A stretch of DNA of 64,000 bases. Origin: Pseudo-nitzschia pungens (taxonomy: Eukaryota; Bacillariophyta; Bacillariophyceae; Bacillariales; Bacillariaceae). This document shows, one piece after another, positions 54,494 through 64,000 of this stretch. Where the stretch lies: contig CM074767.1 of assembly GCA_037355855.1 (NCBI GenBank), positions 2,108,001-2,172,000 of the forward strand, written 5' to 3'. The notes under the pieces were generated by a model. It had not been told where the DNA came from, made no database searches, and saw nothing but the letters and a program-made list of their open reading frames with translations. A program made the position numbers and the translations under genes. Position 1 is the first letter of the stretch. Every line of letters starts with the position of its first letter.

Positions 54494-55234
54494 TGATTTT
54501 AAAATCAAGCTGAGCGCTGATGACCATGAGCAGAAAGGTACCGATCGATCAAAAAGGACGACGAGACCGAAAGACTGCCAAAAATGGAGGCGCAGAGAAG
54601 CAAAAACAGGGAGAAGGATATCCAGTGTCTGCAGCACAAGGAAGACCGACCCCAGCAACTGTTGGCGCCCAAAGAAGGGAGCAACAGCAGCAACAGAGAC
54701 ACCTGAGTACCTAAACAGGACCATGGTCGACAACAAAGAAATAATCGAAAATAATGAGTGTCGAAAAAGAGACACATAATCCAGTGAGTGGACTAGTTGG
54801 ACCAACACCGAGTGGACGGACAGACCAAAAAGGGTATGCCGACCAAAACCAGAACATATAAATATCCGGACAGGTATAGAATAAATACCTAAACACCACT
54901 AATCCCACGGGAAACGGGAAGTGGGACCGGCCCGGTGACGACTTAATAGAGAAGCAACGCCGGAGAACCACGGGAACCGAATCCCACGAAATAAAAAAAC
55001 AGAAACAACTCCGGGGAACCACAGGATTCCCGTGAGCTAAAGAGAGAAACAACTCCCACCTCTGGACAAACCAGGGGGAGAATCAGTTACAACACGAGTT
55101 ATCACGAGAGCAGTGGAAACCCAGCAAACAAACTGGAGGACCTGAGCAATCACTTTTTGCTCAGTCGCAACACAAACAGCAAAAATAACAGAAATACTGT
55201 AACTAAACTAAACTAAAATAAAAACTGATTAACC
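54494..55234 (+). other. gypsy leader with atypical primer site
   Basis: 741 bp between LTR and gag. It starts TGATTTTAAAATCAAGC, including the 12-bp palindrome GATTTTAAAATC, and not the TGG expected for annealing a tRNA 3' end. The same start is conserved in the old copy at 19735. The gag ATG follows in ACCATGGCG context. Confidence 0.6.
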
Positions 55235-56668
55235 ATGGCGGCTAAAGGAACCAAACTGAAGCCCTTTAACATCGTTCGGGAGGATTGGCCAGAAGACGCC
55301 ACCACCGTAAAGATGAATGTAGACAGTGAACAGGGTGGAATCGCATTCAGTGACTACCTGAAAGTTCTCAATGGTACTGAAAGACCAGAACTCTTCCTCA
55401 TCTGGAAAAGAGACTTTGACCAGAAAATTGCTGGCAATGACAAACTCCACGGAGACCAGAAACTGGAGGTTCTACAAAGAATCCTCACTACCGAGGCTCT
55501 CGGACTTGTCCAACGAACACTCCAGCGGACCTACTTGGCAGAACCGAACCACAAGATCCACAGTACCAAACGAGTACAGAGAAAGATCCAGGAAATCGAA
55601 CAACGAGACCAGGCAAACATCCTATTATCGATGGGACAAGACGCAACTCCCACGGGAGCCACCAAGGAAAAGGCAAAGGAGAAATCTCCAAACGCCGACA
55701 AAACCGACACAGCCACGGCGAGATCGGACAAAGAATCGGAGACCGACAACAACCTCGAGTCCCCCATCCCAAAGAAAAAGGTCGCAAGCGCCCTCACCCA
55801 GTACTACCAATCCCAGGAGTACCGGAAGGATGTCTTGGAGGAGTGCATGCATGCCCTCAAGCTCAAAATCTTTGGCAATGACCAAAACGGCAGACGCTCG
55901 TACATCATCCTTCGACGATTCATGCGAGGCATGCGCGTCGACCTCAAACATGGCATCAGAGCCTGGGCCAACAGAATGGCCGAGCTCCAAAGCTACCTCC
56001 CCGAATGCCTCTGGGAATGTGGCAGTGACCAAATGGAAACACCAAGAAGTTTCACCCAAGGAGAACTGAAGGAAATATTAGATTCCAATATGACCCACTC
56101 CCAACGCGAGAAACTGGAACACATTAGTTGGGACCTCTACACCCACTCCTTTAACACCACTATCGACAAGCTCGAAAATCTGGAAATCACCATCCGAAAG
56201 GAAGCACTAATGCACCAACGCCTCACCGATCTCGAAAAGCAGACCGGCGTCGCCAAGAAGACCCCCAAGGCCGCATCTGGGGGAGGAACCCACCACGGGA
56301 AATCCCCTGGCAAAAAGAAGCGCCCTGCGGACAACAGCAACAAACAGCTATGCAAGACCTGTGGCAAGGTCCACGCCGGCAAATGCTGGAAACTAACCGG
56401 CGGACCCCCCAAGAAGGGAAAGTTCGACCGGGAGACGCTCAACTTGCTCAAGGAGCATTTTGTAGCAAAGGAAGACTCAGACAACGAGCAGTACTCCAAA
56501 CCCCACTGGGGAAGGAACTTATCAAATCACGAGTACTCCTATGTACTGGCCACGGCCCAAGCCGACCACGAAGTCTCCGATGACGAGATCGACATCTCTG
56601 ATCGGGAACTCAAAGAGTACAGAAGAAAGTACAGAAAAACCTTCAAAAAGAAAGGATCCCACAACTGA
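55235..56668 (+). CDS. gypsy Gag
   Basis: 477 codons from ATG to TGA. An N-terminal capsid-like region with coiled-coil propensity is followed near residues 375-390 by a zinc-knuckle-like motif CKTCGKVHAGKC (CX2CX3HX3C), shorter than the usual CX2CX4HX4C. The Arg/Lys-rich C-terminus would contact RNA. The stop TGA is followed directly by ATGG of pol in the same frame. Confidence 0.9.
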   Translation: MAAKGTKLKPFNIVREDWPEDATTVKMNVDSEQGGIAFSDYLKVLNGTERPELFLIWKRDFDQKIAGNDKLHGDQKLEVLQRILTTEALGLVQRTLQRTYLAEPNHKIHSTKRVQRKIQEIEQRDQANILLSMGQDATPTGATKEKAKEKSPNADKTDTATARSDKESETDNNLESPIPKKKVASALTQYYQSQEYRKDVLEECMHALKLKIFGNDQNGRRSYIILRRFMRGMRVDLKHGIRAWANRMAELQSYLPECLWECGSDQMETPRSFTQGELKEILDSNMTHSQREKLEHISWDLYTHSFNTTIDKLENLEITIRKEALMHQRLTDLEKQTGVAKKTPKAASGGGTHHGKSPGKKKRPADNSNKQLCKTCGKVHAGKCWKLTGGPPKKGKFDRETLNLLKEHFVAKEDSDNEQYSKPHWGRNLSNHEYSYVLATAQADHEVSDDEIDISDRELKEYRRKYRKTFKKKGSHN

Positions 56669-58342
56669 ATGGTTGATACCATCCACACTGGACCCCGCAT
56701 AATCAATCGGTTTGCGGACGTCTGTGTGGAGGTATTGGACCACAAGGGAAGGGGAAGGATGCTCCGGGGCCTATTAGACTCTGGGTGCTCCAAATCCATC
56801 ATACTAAGGCACTTTGTCGACCGAAGTCAACTAACGAACCGAGACCAAAGATCTGTCACCTACAATACCTACGGGGGCAAGTTCAGAACCAAGTCTGCGG
56901 CTTCAGTGGGACTAAGGCTGATAGAATTTTCAAACTCCAAGACCATCAAATGGACCTTCCAAGTGGATGAATATCACCACCATGAGGAAGTGCCCTATGA
57001 CATGATCATAGGATCCGACCTAATGGCACAACTGGGACTGGACATAAAATACAGTTCCCGGACAATTGAATGGCAGGGTGACTCCATCCCCATGAAGGGA
57101 ATGGGGGAGCTCGCTGACCCGGACAAATGCGAGGCAGTATTCTTTGCCAACACACAGAGTCCAATCCTCCAGCAGGAGGAAGAAAGGCAAGCCAAAATTC
57201 TGGATGCAGACTACTCCAAAGTCGATATAGACGCTATGGTCAATGACCTGGAGATTACGGACGCGTCCAAGGCCGCCTTGAAGAAAACGCTAAAGAAATT
57301 CCCAACACTCTTTGGAGGAGGATTGGGTCTTCTCAAAAACATAGAACCGGTGTCCATTGAGCTCCAACCAGGGGTCAAACCGGTCCGGCAGAGGTACTAT
57401 TCTGTACCCCATGCCTTTGAACAAGCCCTCCGGAAGGAAATCAACAGGCTCTGTGACATTGGAGTCCTGGAAAAACTCCCCCACGATGATGACTCTCCAT
57501 GGGCATCTCCTACTTTTTGCCAACCCAAAAAGACAGGGGACATTCGCGTTCTAACGGACTTCCGGAAGATGAATGCCGCCATTCAGAGGAAACCGTTTCC
57601 ACTACCAAGGATAGGGGAAACAATCCAAAGACTCCAAAAGTTCAAATCAGCTACGGCGCTAGACTTATCCCAAGGCTACTACACAATTCCCATCTGCAAG
57701 GAAAGCCAAAAGATTTGCTCTACCATTCTCCCATGGGGAAAGTATGCCTACAAAAGACTGGCAATGGGTATCGCATGTGCGCCCGACATCTTCCAATCAG
57801 TCATGATGAACCTCCTAGGGGATCTGGACTATGTCTTGGTCTATATTGATGATATCCTAATCATCCAGAGGGAAGGCGAATCCGAACAGGATCATCTCCA
57901 CAAAATCGATACAGTCCTACAACGACTGGATGACGCCGGCTTTCGCGCCAACCTCAGAAAATCCTTCTTCATGCAGAAAGAAGTGGAATATCTGGGATTT
58001 CTGCTAACAACAGAGGGCATCCAACCCCAGCCAAAGAAGCTGGAGGCGATGAAGCGTCTGGAAGCCCCCAAGAACACCAAGCAACTCAAGATGTTTCTTG
58101 GAATGGTAAATTTCTACCGGGACATGTGGAAGCGCCGCTCCCACATCCTAGCCCCTCTGAACAAGCTAGCAGGGAAAAAGGGCAAAATGAACTGGTACTG
58201 GGGTCCAGCAGAGCAGAAAGCTTTCATGGAGGCGAAGAGAATGCTCGCAGATGAAGCGAGACTCGCATTCCCGGACTTTACAAAACCATTTCATCTCTAC
58301 TCAGACGCCAGCGATAGGCAACTGGGAGCCACCGTGTGCTAA
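56669..58342 (+). CDS. gypsy Pol, protease and reverse transcriptase part
   Basis: 557 codons in the same frame as gag. Protease active site LLDSGCSKS at residues 35-43 (DSG rather than DTG). Reverse transcriptase from ~190, with VSIELQPGVKPV.., catalytic YIDD at 392-395 and LGFLLTTEGIQPQPKKLEA. It ends at TAA 58340-58342, inside the RNase H start (SDASD then a stop then DGKPLGFYTRKLN). The stop most simply reflects a CAA-to-TAA change. Confidence 0.9.
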   Translation: MVDTIHTGPRIINRFADVCVEVLDHKGRGRMLRGLLDSGCSKSIILRHFVDRSQLTNRDQRSVTYNTYGGKFRTKSAASVGLRLIEFSNSKTIKWTFQVDEYHHHEEVPYDMIIGSDLMAQLGLDIKYSSRTIEWQGDSIPMKGMGELADPDKCEAVFFANTQSPILQQEEERQAKILDADYSKVDIDAMVNDLEITDASKAALKKTLKKFPTLFGGGLGLLKNIEPVSIELQPGVKPVRQRYYSVPHAFEQALRKEINRLCDIGVLEKLPHDDDSPWASPTFCQPKKTGDIRVLTDFRKMNAAIQRKPFPLPRIGETIQRLQKFKSATALDLSQGYYTIPICKESQKICSTILPWGKYAYKRLAMGIACAPDIFQSVMMNLLGDLDYVLVYIDDILIIQREGESEQDHLHKIDTVLQRLDDAGFRANLRKSFFMQKEVEYLGFLLTTEGIQPQPKKLEAMKRLEAPKNTKQLKMFLGMVNFYRDMWKRRSHILAPLNKLAGKKGKMNWYWGPAEQKAFMEAKRMLADEARLAFPDFTKPFHLYSDASDRQLGATVC

Positions 58343-59938
58343 GATGGCAAACCCCTTGGTTTCTATACGAGGAAACTGAATTCAGCACAGCTCAATTACA
58401 CTGTAGGAGAGAAGGAACTCCTCGGAATAGTGGAAGGACTCAAAGCATTTGAAGGAATCCTACGAGGACAAGATGTGACTATCCACACGGATCACCTCAA
58501 TCTACTGTATCAGCAGATGCCGACGCAGAGAATGGTCCGGTGGAGACTCCTCATGGAGGAGTTCCACCCGGTAGTCAAGCATGTGGCTGGCAAAGACAAC
58601 GATGCAGCAGACGCGCTGTCTCGCCTGGACATTACGGATGATCCGGCAGATACAGTGGAATGGCTACCACCAAATAAGCCCCTCACCTACGCGGATGAGG
58701 AAGAGCACCTCCGGCAACTATTATTCCCACTTGGAGAAGAACCGGAGGAATTCCAGGGCAATAGTGCATTCCCACTTGCCCCGGACATGATTCAGTTCTA
58801 CCAGCAAAAGGACGCCGGAATCATGAGTGCTCTGGAAAAAGACAATCGACTGACCACCAAAATGGTGGAAGGTTACAGTCTAATCCACAAGGAAGGGAAG
58901 ATTCTGATCCCAGAAAAACTCAAGGATAGAGTTATGGAATGGTACCACAGCATGCTGGTCCATCCCGGAGAAAAGAGAATGGAACAGAGCATACGCTCAG
59001 TGTTCACCTGGAGAGGCCTGAGGAAGGACGTCCAGGACCTATGTAAACACTGCCACACATGCCAGATGTTCAAAAAGAGTGGCCGGAAGAAGTATGGACT
59101 ACTACCGGAAAAAGCAGCTGAGGTTACCAAATGGCAGAGAGTCAACGTGGACCTCTGGGGACCTGCAACTGTCCACAATAAAAATGGTAAAGACTACCAC
59201 ATCCATGTCCTCACCATGGTGGACCCAGTGACCGGATGGTTTGAACTGGCTCACCTGAAGGACTCCCCAAATGCAGCAGAAACTCAACGTTTGCTAGACA
59301 GTACCTGGCTAGCAAGGTATCCGCGCCCAAAGGAAATTGGCTTTGATGGCGGGAGTGAGTTCAAAGCAGAGTTCCAAGAGCTCTGTGACAACATGGGGAT
59401 GAAAAGGAAACCGAGTGGCGCTTGGAACCCACAATCCAACTCAGTGCTGGAAAGAATCCATCAGGTTCTGAAGGACTGCCTACTGTCCTTTAACTTGGAA
59501 CAAAGGGATCTCCACGAGAAGGATCCTTTTGAGGAATTCACCACCAAAGCGGCGTATGCCATCAGAAGCGCCATCCACACAACATTGGGATATTCCCCAG
59601 CACAACTGGTGTTCGGAAGGGATATGTTCATGCCAGTGAATTTCCCAGTGGATTGGGAAGCAATCCAAGCAAGGAAACAAAAGAGTATCCACAAGAGTAA
59701 TATCAGGGAGAATCAGAAGAGGATTCCCCATGTCTACAAGGAAGGAGACTATGTCACCCTGGAGAGGAAGGGCATTATTCCGAAACTATCCTTCCCACGA
59801 CAAGGACCTTACAAGGTGCTCAAGGCCCATAACAATGGAACTGTAACTATTGAAACTGCTCCCTTTGTAACCGACCGGGTTAACATCAGAAGGATCCATC
59901 CCTATTATTGCAGGGATAGCCCTAAAATGGAAGAGTAA
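58343..59938 (+). CDS. gypsy Pol, RNase H and integrase part
   Basis: The frame is open from the TAA and has its first ATG at 58430. RNase H continues with EKELLGIVEGL and THTDH-type IHTDHLNLL. The integrase has the HHCC zinc module (YHSMLVH then CKHCHTC), catalytic Asp contexts VNVDLWGP and GFDGGSEF, and Glu in SNSVLERIHQV. The end carries the GPY/F module (RQGPYKVLKAHNNGTV). No chromodomain follows. RNase H itself is cut by the upstream stop. Confidence 0.9.
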   Translation, partial: DGKPLGFYTRKLNSAQLNYTVGEKELLGIVEGLKAFEGILRGQDVTIHTDHLNLLYQQMPTQRMVRWRLLMEEFHPVVKHVAGKDNDAADALSRLDITDDPADTVEWLPPNKPLTYADEEEHLRQLLFPLGEEPEEFQGNSAFPLAPDMIQFYQQKDAGIMSALEKDNRLTTKMVEGYSLIHKEGKILIPEKLKDRVMEWYHSMLVHPGEKRMEQSIRSVFTWRGLRKDVQDLCKHCHTCQMFKKSGRKKYGLLPEKAAEVTKWQRVNVDLWGPATVHNKNGKDYHIHVLTMVDPVTGWFELAHLKDSPNAAETQRLLDSTWLARYPRPKEIGFDGGSEFKAEFQELCDNMGMKRKPSGAWNPQSNSVLERIHQVLKDCLLSFNLEQRDLHEKDPFEEFTTKAAYAIRSAIHTTLGYSPAQLVFGRDMFMPVNFPVDWEAIQARKQKSIHKSNIRENQKRIPHVYKEGDYVTLERKGIIPKLSFPRQGPYKVLKAHNNGTVTIETAPFVTDRVNIRRIHPYYCRDSPKMEE

Positions 59939-59966
59939 CCAAACGCAACAGTACCATGGAGGAGTA

Positions 59967-60159
59967 TGCCGTGCACCGGAAGACAGTCACGAGTCCACTC
60001 GGGACTGGATTAAGAATAAGGATAAAAACAATTAGCGAGTCGACGGAATCGCCGACTGCTCTGGAGAGCTCTTAGAACTGCAACAGATAGACTAACCAAT
60101 AGGGCTCACAATTTGCATATCACTACTGTTCTAATCACTAGTAGACCCGGGGTATGGCA
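59967..60159 (+). repeat. 3' LTR of the gypsy element
   Basis: Same 193 bp as the 5' LTR, preceded by a purine-rich stretch (ATGGAGGAGTA) suitable as the polypurine tract. Confidence 0.95.
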
Positions 60160-60164
60160 GTCAG

Positions 60165-61275
60165 CACGCATCAAGCAGCAGCAATGCGTCGATAGTACGG
60201 GGGGGACAGCAGGCAGCAACGCATCGATACTACAGAAAGAGCAAGCAGCAACGCGTCGAAAATACAGGGGGGACAGCAGGCAGCAACGCGTCGATACTAC
60301 AGAAAGAGCAAGCAGCAATGCGTCGAAAATACAGGGGGGACAGCAAGCAGCAAGCAGCAACAACGAACGCGTCGAAAATACAGGGGGGACAGCAAGCAGC
60401 AAGCAGCAACGAACGCGTTGAAAATACAGGGGGGACAGCAAGCAGCAAGCAGCAACGAACGCGTTGAAAATACAGGGGGGACAGCAAGCAGCAACGAACG
60501 CGTCGAAAATACAGGGGGGACAGCAAGCAGCAACAACGCGTCGATAATACAGGGGGCGACAGCAAGCAGGAGCAACGCGTCGATAATACAGGGGGGGGGG
60601 ACAGCAAGCAGCAGCAATGCGTCGATAATACAGGGGGGACAGCAAGCAGAAACGCGTCGAAAATACAGGGGGGGGGACAGCAAGCAGCAGCAACGCGTCG
60701 ATAATACAGGGGGGACATCAAGCAGAAACGAACGCGTCGAAAATACAGGGGGGGGGGACAGCAAGCAGCAGCAATGCGTCGATAATACACTGGGGGGGAC
60801 AGCAAACAGGAGCAACGCGTCGATAATACAGGGTGGGAAGCAGCAACGCGTCGATAATACAGGGGGGGGGACAGCAAGCAGGAGCAACGCGTCAAAAATA
60901 CAGGGGTGGGACAGCGAGCAGCAAGCAGCAGCAACGCGTCGATAATACAGGGGTGGGACAGCGAGCAGCAGCAACGCGTCGAAAATACAGGGGGGACAGC
61001 GAGCAGCAGCAACGCGTCGAAAATACAGGGTGGACAGCAAGCAGCAACGAACGCGTCGAAAATACAGGGGGGGGGACAGCAAGCAGCAGCAACGCGTCGA
61101 TAATACACTGGGGGGGACAGCAAACAGGAGCAACGCGTCGATAATACAGGGTGGGAAGCAGCAACGCGTCGATAATACAGGGGGGGGGACAGCAAGCAGG
61201 AGCAACGCGTCGATAATACAGGGGGGCACAGCAAGCAGCAAACAGCAGCAACGCGTCGATAATACAGGGGGGATA
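60165..61275. repeat. G-run minisatellite, right block
   Basis: About 28 units of the repeat also found at 54003-54295. Two variants alternate: GCGTCGATAATAC and GCGTCGAAAATAC, each followed by G runs of 4-9 and then ACAGCAAGCAG(CA). Both strands stay open over long stretches because units are mostly multiples of 3; this is not coding. Confidence 0.9.
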
Positions 61276-62464
61276 ATACACGAGAATATTTTTTAAAGAA
61301 CTATCGCGTCATACCCCCGTCGGCCCTCTCTGGAGCGATCGTACCGTTCGTCGTCGTCGTTCGTCGTACCCGATCGTCCCGGTCCGAAGCGATCGTACTA
61401 CCCGCCGTCGTCCCTGTCCGAAGCGATCGTACCTTCCTCTTTGTCGTTGCCGTCGCTCCCCTATGGAAAGACAAAAGTAAAAACAACAACAAACACCCTG
61501 TTAGAAGCGATCGTAGCGACCGTACCACCGTCGTCCCCCTCTGGAGCGATCGTACCTTCGTCGTCCTCGTCGTCCCTCTCCGCACCGATCGGTTGTGATT
61601 TTCGTCTTCGTTGTTTTCAATATCAGTACGTCGTATATCTGGGTAAGCCAGGTAGTTCCAGGACTTCAACACACCCGACCTCCGTGATATGAATCAGACA
61701 ACAGAGCAGAAAGCAAGAGCGGCCGTTCTCAAGCTCCCCACAGCATGTGTGTCTTTTTCAAAAGAGATGGTCCCGGTGCCTGATGGCTAGGTTAAACTGG
61801 ACCGGCCAGAATATTCCGATGCAAGAATTGAAACGAAACAAATGAAAATTATGACACATCCTCCACGAGGGAGATGTGGGGCGGAAAATCGATCTGCCAC
61901 TGTGACGTAGTGCTTTAGTGCTTTATTACAGTGCTTTATTACGTGTGCTTTACGGTACTGTGTGTACAGGCTGAGTGGAAAAAATGACAGCAATGTACGT
62001 ACTTTACAGTACTAAGTGTACAGGCTGAGAAAAAAAATGACAGGTCTGTGCATACCCGTTCCTAGTAGGTACCGACAGTACGTACAGGCTGGGGATGTGT
62101 AGGTTTCCAGTACGGTGTAAACGGTACGTATAAACTGTACGTACGGTACTGGTACAAATCTTTTGGCGGTACGTATAAACTGTACGTACGGTACTGGTAC
62201 AAATCTTTTGGCGCGAAGTGGTGGAGGTACGGTAACTTAGTGTTGGTACATATTATACAGGATGAGGCTTCCCCGAGATGGTGGTAGCATTAAAAGATGG
62301 AGAGAACACCTGTTTAGCAGTAGTAGACAGTAATAGTGGCACTACTGGATTGTATGCAGTTGGTATTGTTGGTTCGAGTCCCATCACGGGAATGTCTTTT
62401 GCTACATCACGATGCAATAGAAATATTTTTGCTGCGAAGCATTTGTCACCAGGTGATCTATTCA
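61276..62464. repeat. degenerate CGATCGTACC repeat and spacer
   Basis: 61315-61600 holds about seven imperfect copies of a ~40-bp unit with AGCGATCGTACC and CGTCGTCGTC parts. Then 61900-62220 repeats TACAGGCTGAG and a 44-bp pair ending CAAATCTTTTGGCG. A frame starting at 62278 has no recognised domain and continues into the satellite. No supported gene. Confidence 0.6.
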
Positions 62465-63508
62465 GTTATTCAATGGTGACATCCATACCATTGGTGATTT
62501 TTGAATACTTCTTTTTGCATACTCTTGCCCATGCATAGGATGAGAAATATTCACACTGGAATCACACAAATATTGGCCAGATTCATTCTGATATGTGATT
62601 TGCTACTTTCTTCTAGCAAATTCCGCAGTAGTGGAACAAATATTAATTATTCAGTGGTGACACCCAAATTATAGGTGATTTTTGAATACTTCTTTTTGAA
62701 TAGTCTTGCCCATGCACAGGATGAGAAATATTCACACTGGAATCACACAACTATTGGCCGCATTCATTCAGATATGTGATTTGGTACTTTTTTCTAGTAA
62801 ATTCCGCAGTAGTGGAACAAATATTAATTATTCAGTGGTGACACCCAAATTATTGGTGATTTTTGAATACTTCTTTTTGAATAGTCTTGCCCATGCACAG
62901 TATGAGGAATATTCACACTGGAATCACACAACTATTGGCCAGATTCATTCCGATATGTGATTTGGTACTTTTTTCTAGTAAATTCCGCAGTAGTGGAACA
63001 AATATTAATTATTCAGTGGTGACACCCAAATTATTGGTGATTTTTGAATACTTCTTTTTGCATACTCTTGCCCATGCACAGTATGAGGAATATTCACACT
63101 GGAATCACACAACTATTGGCCAGATTCATTCCAATATGTGATTTGGTACTTTTTTCTAGTAAATTCCGCAGTCGTTGACCAAATATTAATTATTCAGTGG
63201 TGACACCCATACCATTGGTGATTTTTGAATACTTCTTTTTGCATACTCTTCCCCATGCATAGGATGAGAAATATTCACACTGGAATCACACAAAGATTGG
63301 CCAGATTCATTCAGATATGTGATTTTACAGTATTTTCTAGTAAATTCCACAGTACTGGGCCAACTACTAATTATTCAGTGGTGACATCCAAATTATTGGT
63401 GATTTTTGAATACTTCTTTTTGAATAGTCTTGCCCATGCATAGGATGAGAAATATTCACACTGGAATCACACAAAGATTGGCCAGATTCATTCAGATATT
63501 TGATTTGA
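62465..63508. repeat. 181-bp tandem satellite, about 5.8 units
   Basis: The word GGTGATTTTTGAATACTTC recurs at 62493 and 62674, then about every 181 bp to 63397. Units share a core with GGAATCACACAA and TGCCCATGCA and differ by a few substitutions. Several short frames of similar sequence on the plus strand are unit translations and are not genes. Confidence 0.85.
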
Positions 63509-64000
63509 TGGTATATTCACTGAGGTAGTACTATTCTTGCTGCTTGTAGTAGTAGTACAGTTATACACTGCTGCTACATACTACTGCAGTGCGTAGGTAG
63601 TAGTACATAAGAGGTAGTCCAAAATTATGGCGCAGCGGGGCTGGCTCTCTGTGGTTTAGGTGGCGCGCGATATCACCATCATCAGCTTTCTACTGGTTTC
63701 TACTATTACTTCAGTACGGTACATACTACTAGTAGTAACTCTACTGCTATCATGTAGAAGAAATCAATTCTCGGCAAACACATGCATGACAGAAAATGTG
63801 TCGTAAATCTTACTTCACATAATTTTGGGTCGGAACGGAACAAGAAAGACGGCAACTGAAATATAATGAGATGGAAATGGTAAGTGAACCACATCAAGGT
63901 TGGAGGAGGTATTAATCATGGATTTTGATTCGTCTAACTGTGCATCATTGACTTGCCTGCTTGCTCCTGATAGGGAGGCGACCGCAACTGCTGATGAAAT
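63509..64000. other. spacer at the window end
   Basis: GTAGTAGTAC-type triplet runs and AT-rich sequence; no gene. Confidence 0.4.

Larger units (their letters stand above)
54301..60159 (+). mobile_element. Full-length Ty3/gypsy LTR retrotransposon
   Basis: A 5859-bp element with TG..CA LTRs of 193 bp at each end (54301-54493, 59967-60159). I compared them base by base and found no difference. It is flanked by GTCAG at 54296-54300 and 60160-60164. Internal order is gag, protease, reverse transcriptase, RNase H, integrase, the Ty3/gypsy order. The internal region is one frame with two stops: a TGA between gag and pol, and a TAA within the RNase H region. Identical LTRs indicate a recent insertion. 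It lies inside a minisatellite. An older fragment is at 19576. Confidence 0.95.

Noticed and set aside
60106..61281. Long minus-strand frames (up to 334 codons) in the minisatellite
   Set aside because: Pure repeat translation (YYRRVAAACCPP-type); both strands open, no start context or non-repeat part.
62278..63443. Repeated ~84-codon frames
   Set aside because: They are translations of the 181-bp satellite.
60165..63508. CRISPR array for the spaced repeats
   Set aside because: Units are head-to-tail with similar rather than unique spacers, in a eukaryotic setting; no cas genes.

Overview
The window reads as nuclear DNA of a diatom, probably pennate. This rests on gene types rather than on any search. 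The supporting types are a heat-shock-factor-type DNA-binding domain, a transmembrane kinase-like protein with AHND/NDFN motifs, an opine dehydrogenase, arrestin and Golgi-type sulfotransferase genes, CoDi-like Ty1/copia debris, and mostly intronless genes with rare short GT-AG introns. Spacers are rich in short words such as TACGGTA, GTAAGGTTAC and GTACGTAC.

Layout. 1-1753: 5'-truncated TPR/vWA-like gene. 1754-6870: spacer with a 395-bp inverted-terminal element (3218-3612) and a nested TIR element (4323-5415). 6871-9816: large unrecognised gene. 10767-10995: hairpin. 11250-15674: decayed copia element on the minus strand, with a 323-bp solo LTR inside its integrase (13922-14244). 17577-18338: coiled-coil acidic protein. 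19138-20500: a second copy of the 3218 element beside a truncated gypsy LTR and leader. 20792-20872: tRNA-Ser(GCU). 21110-22156: basic protein. 25941-29336: membrane-hairpin protein. 29721-30998: opine dehydrogenase. 32222-33961: alpha-arrestin with one intron. 36157-37362: sulfotransferase. 39159-40631: membrane RING-H2 protein. 42188-45776: a composite Tudor/SANT/HSF gene. 47200-49032: coiled-coil protein. 49772-52110: frame-disrupted kinase-like gene.

The right end (53.7-63.5 kb) is repeat-dominated. A complete Ty3/gypsy retrotransposon (54301-60159) has two LTRs of 193 bp that I read as identical, plus a GTCAG target duplication. It sits inside a G-run minisatellite found on both sides of it. 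Farther right are a degenerate CGATCGTACC repeat and a 181-bp tandem satellite (62465-63508).

No operon-like or pathway cluster is evident; the genes look independently transcribed. The most unusual items are the putative chromatin/transcription gene that combines two Tudor-like modules, four SANT/Myb-like repeats and an HSF-type domain, and the palindromic mobile-element families. Two genes have unresolved frame problems: the Tudor/SANT joint near 43.5-43.7 kb and the kinase near 50.5-50.8 kb.
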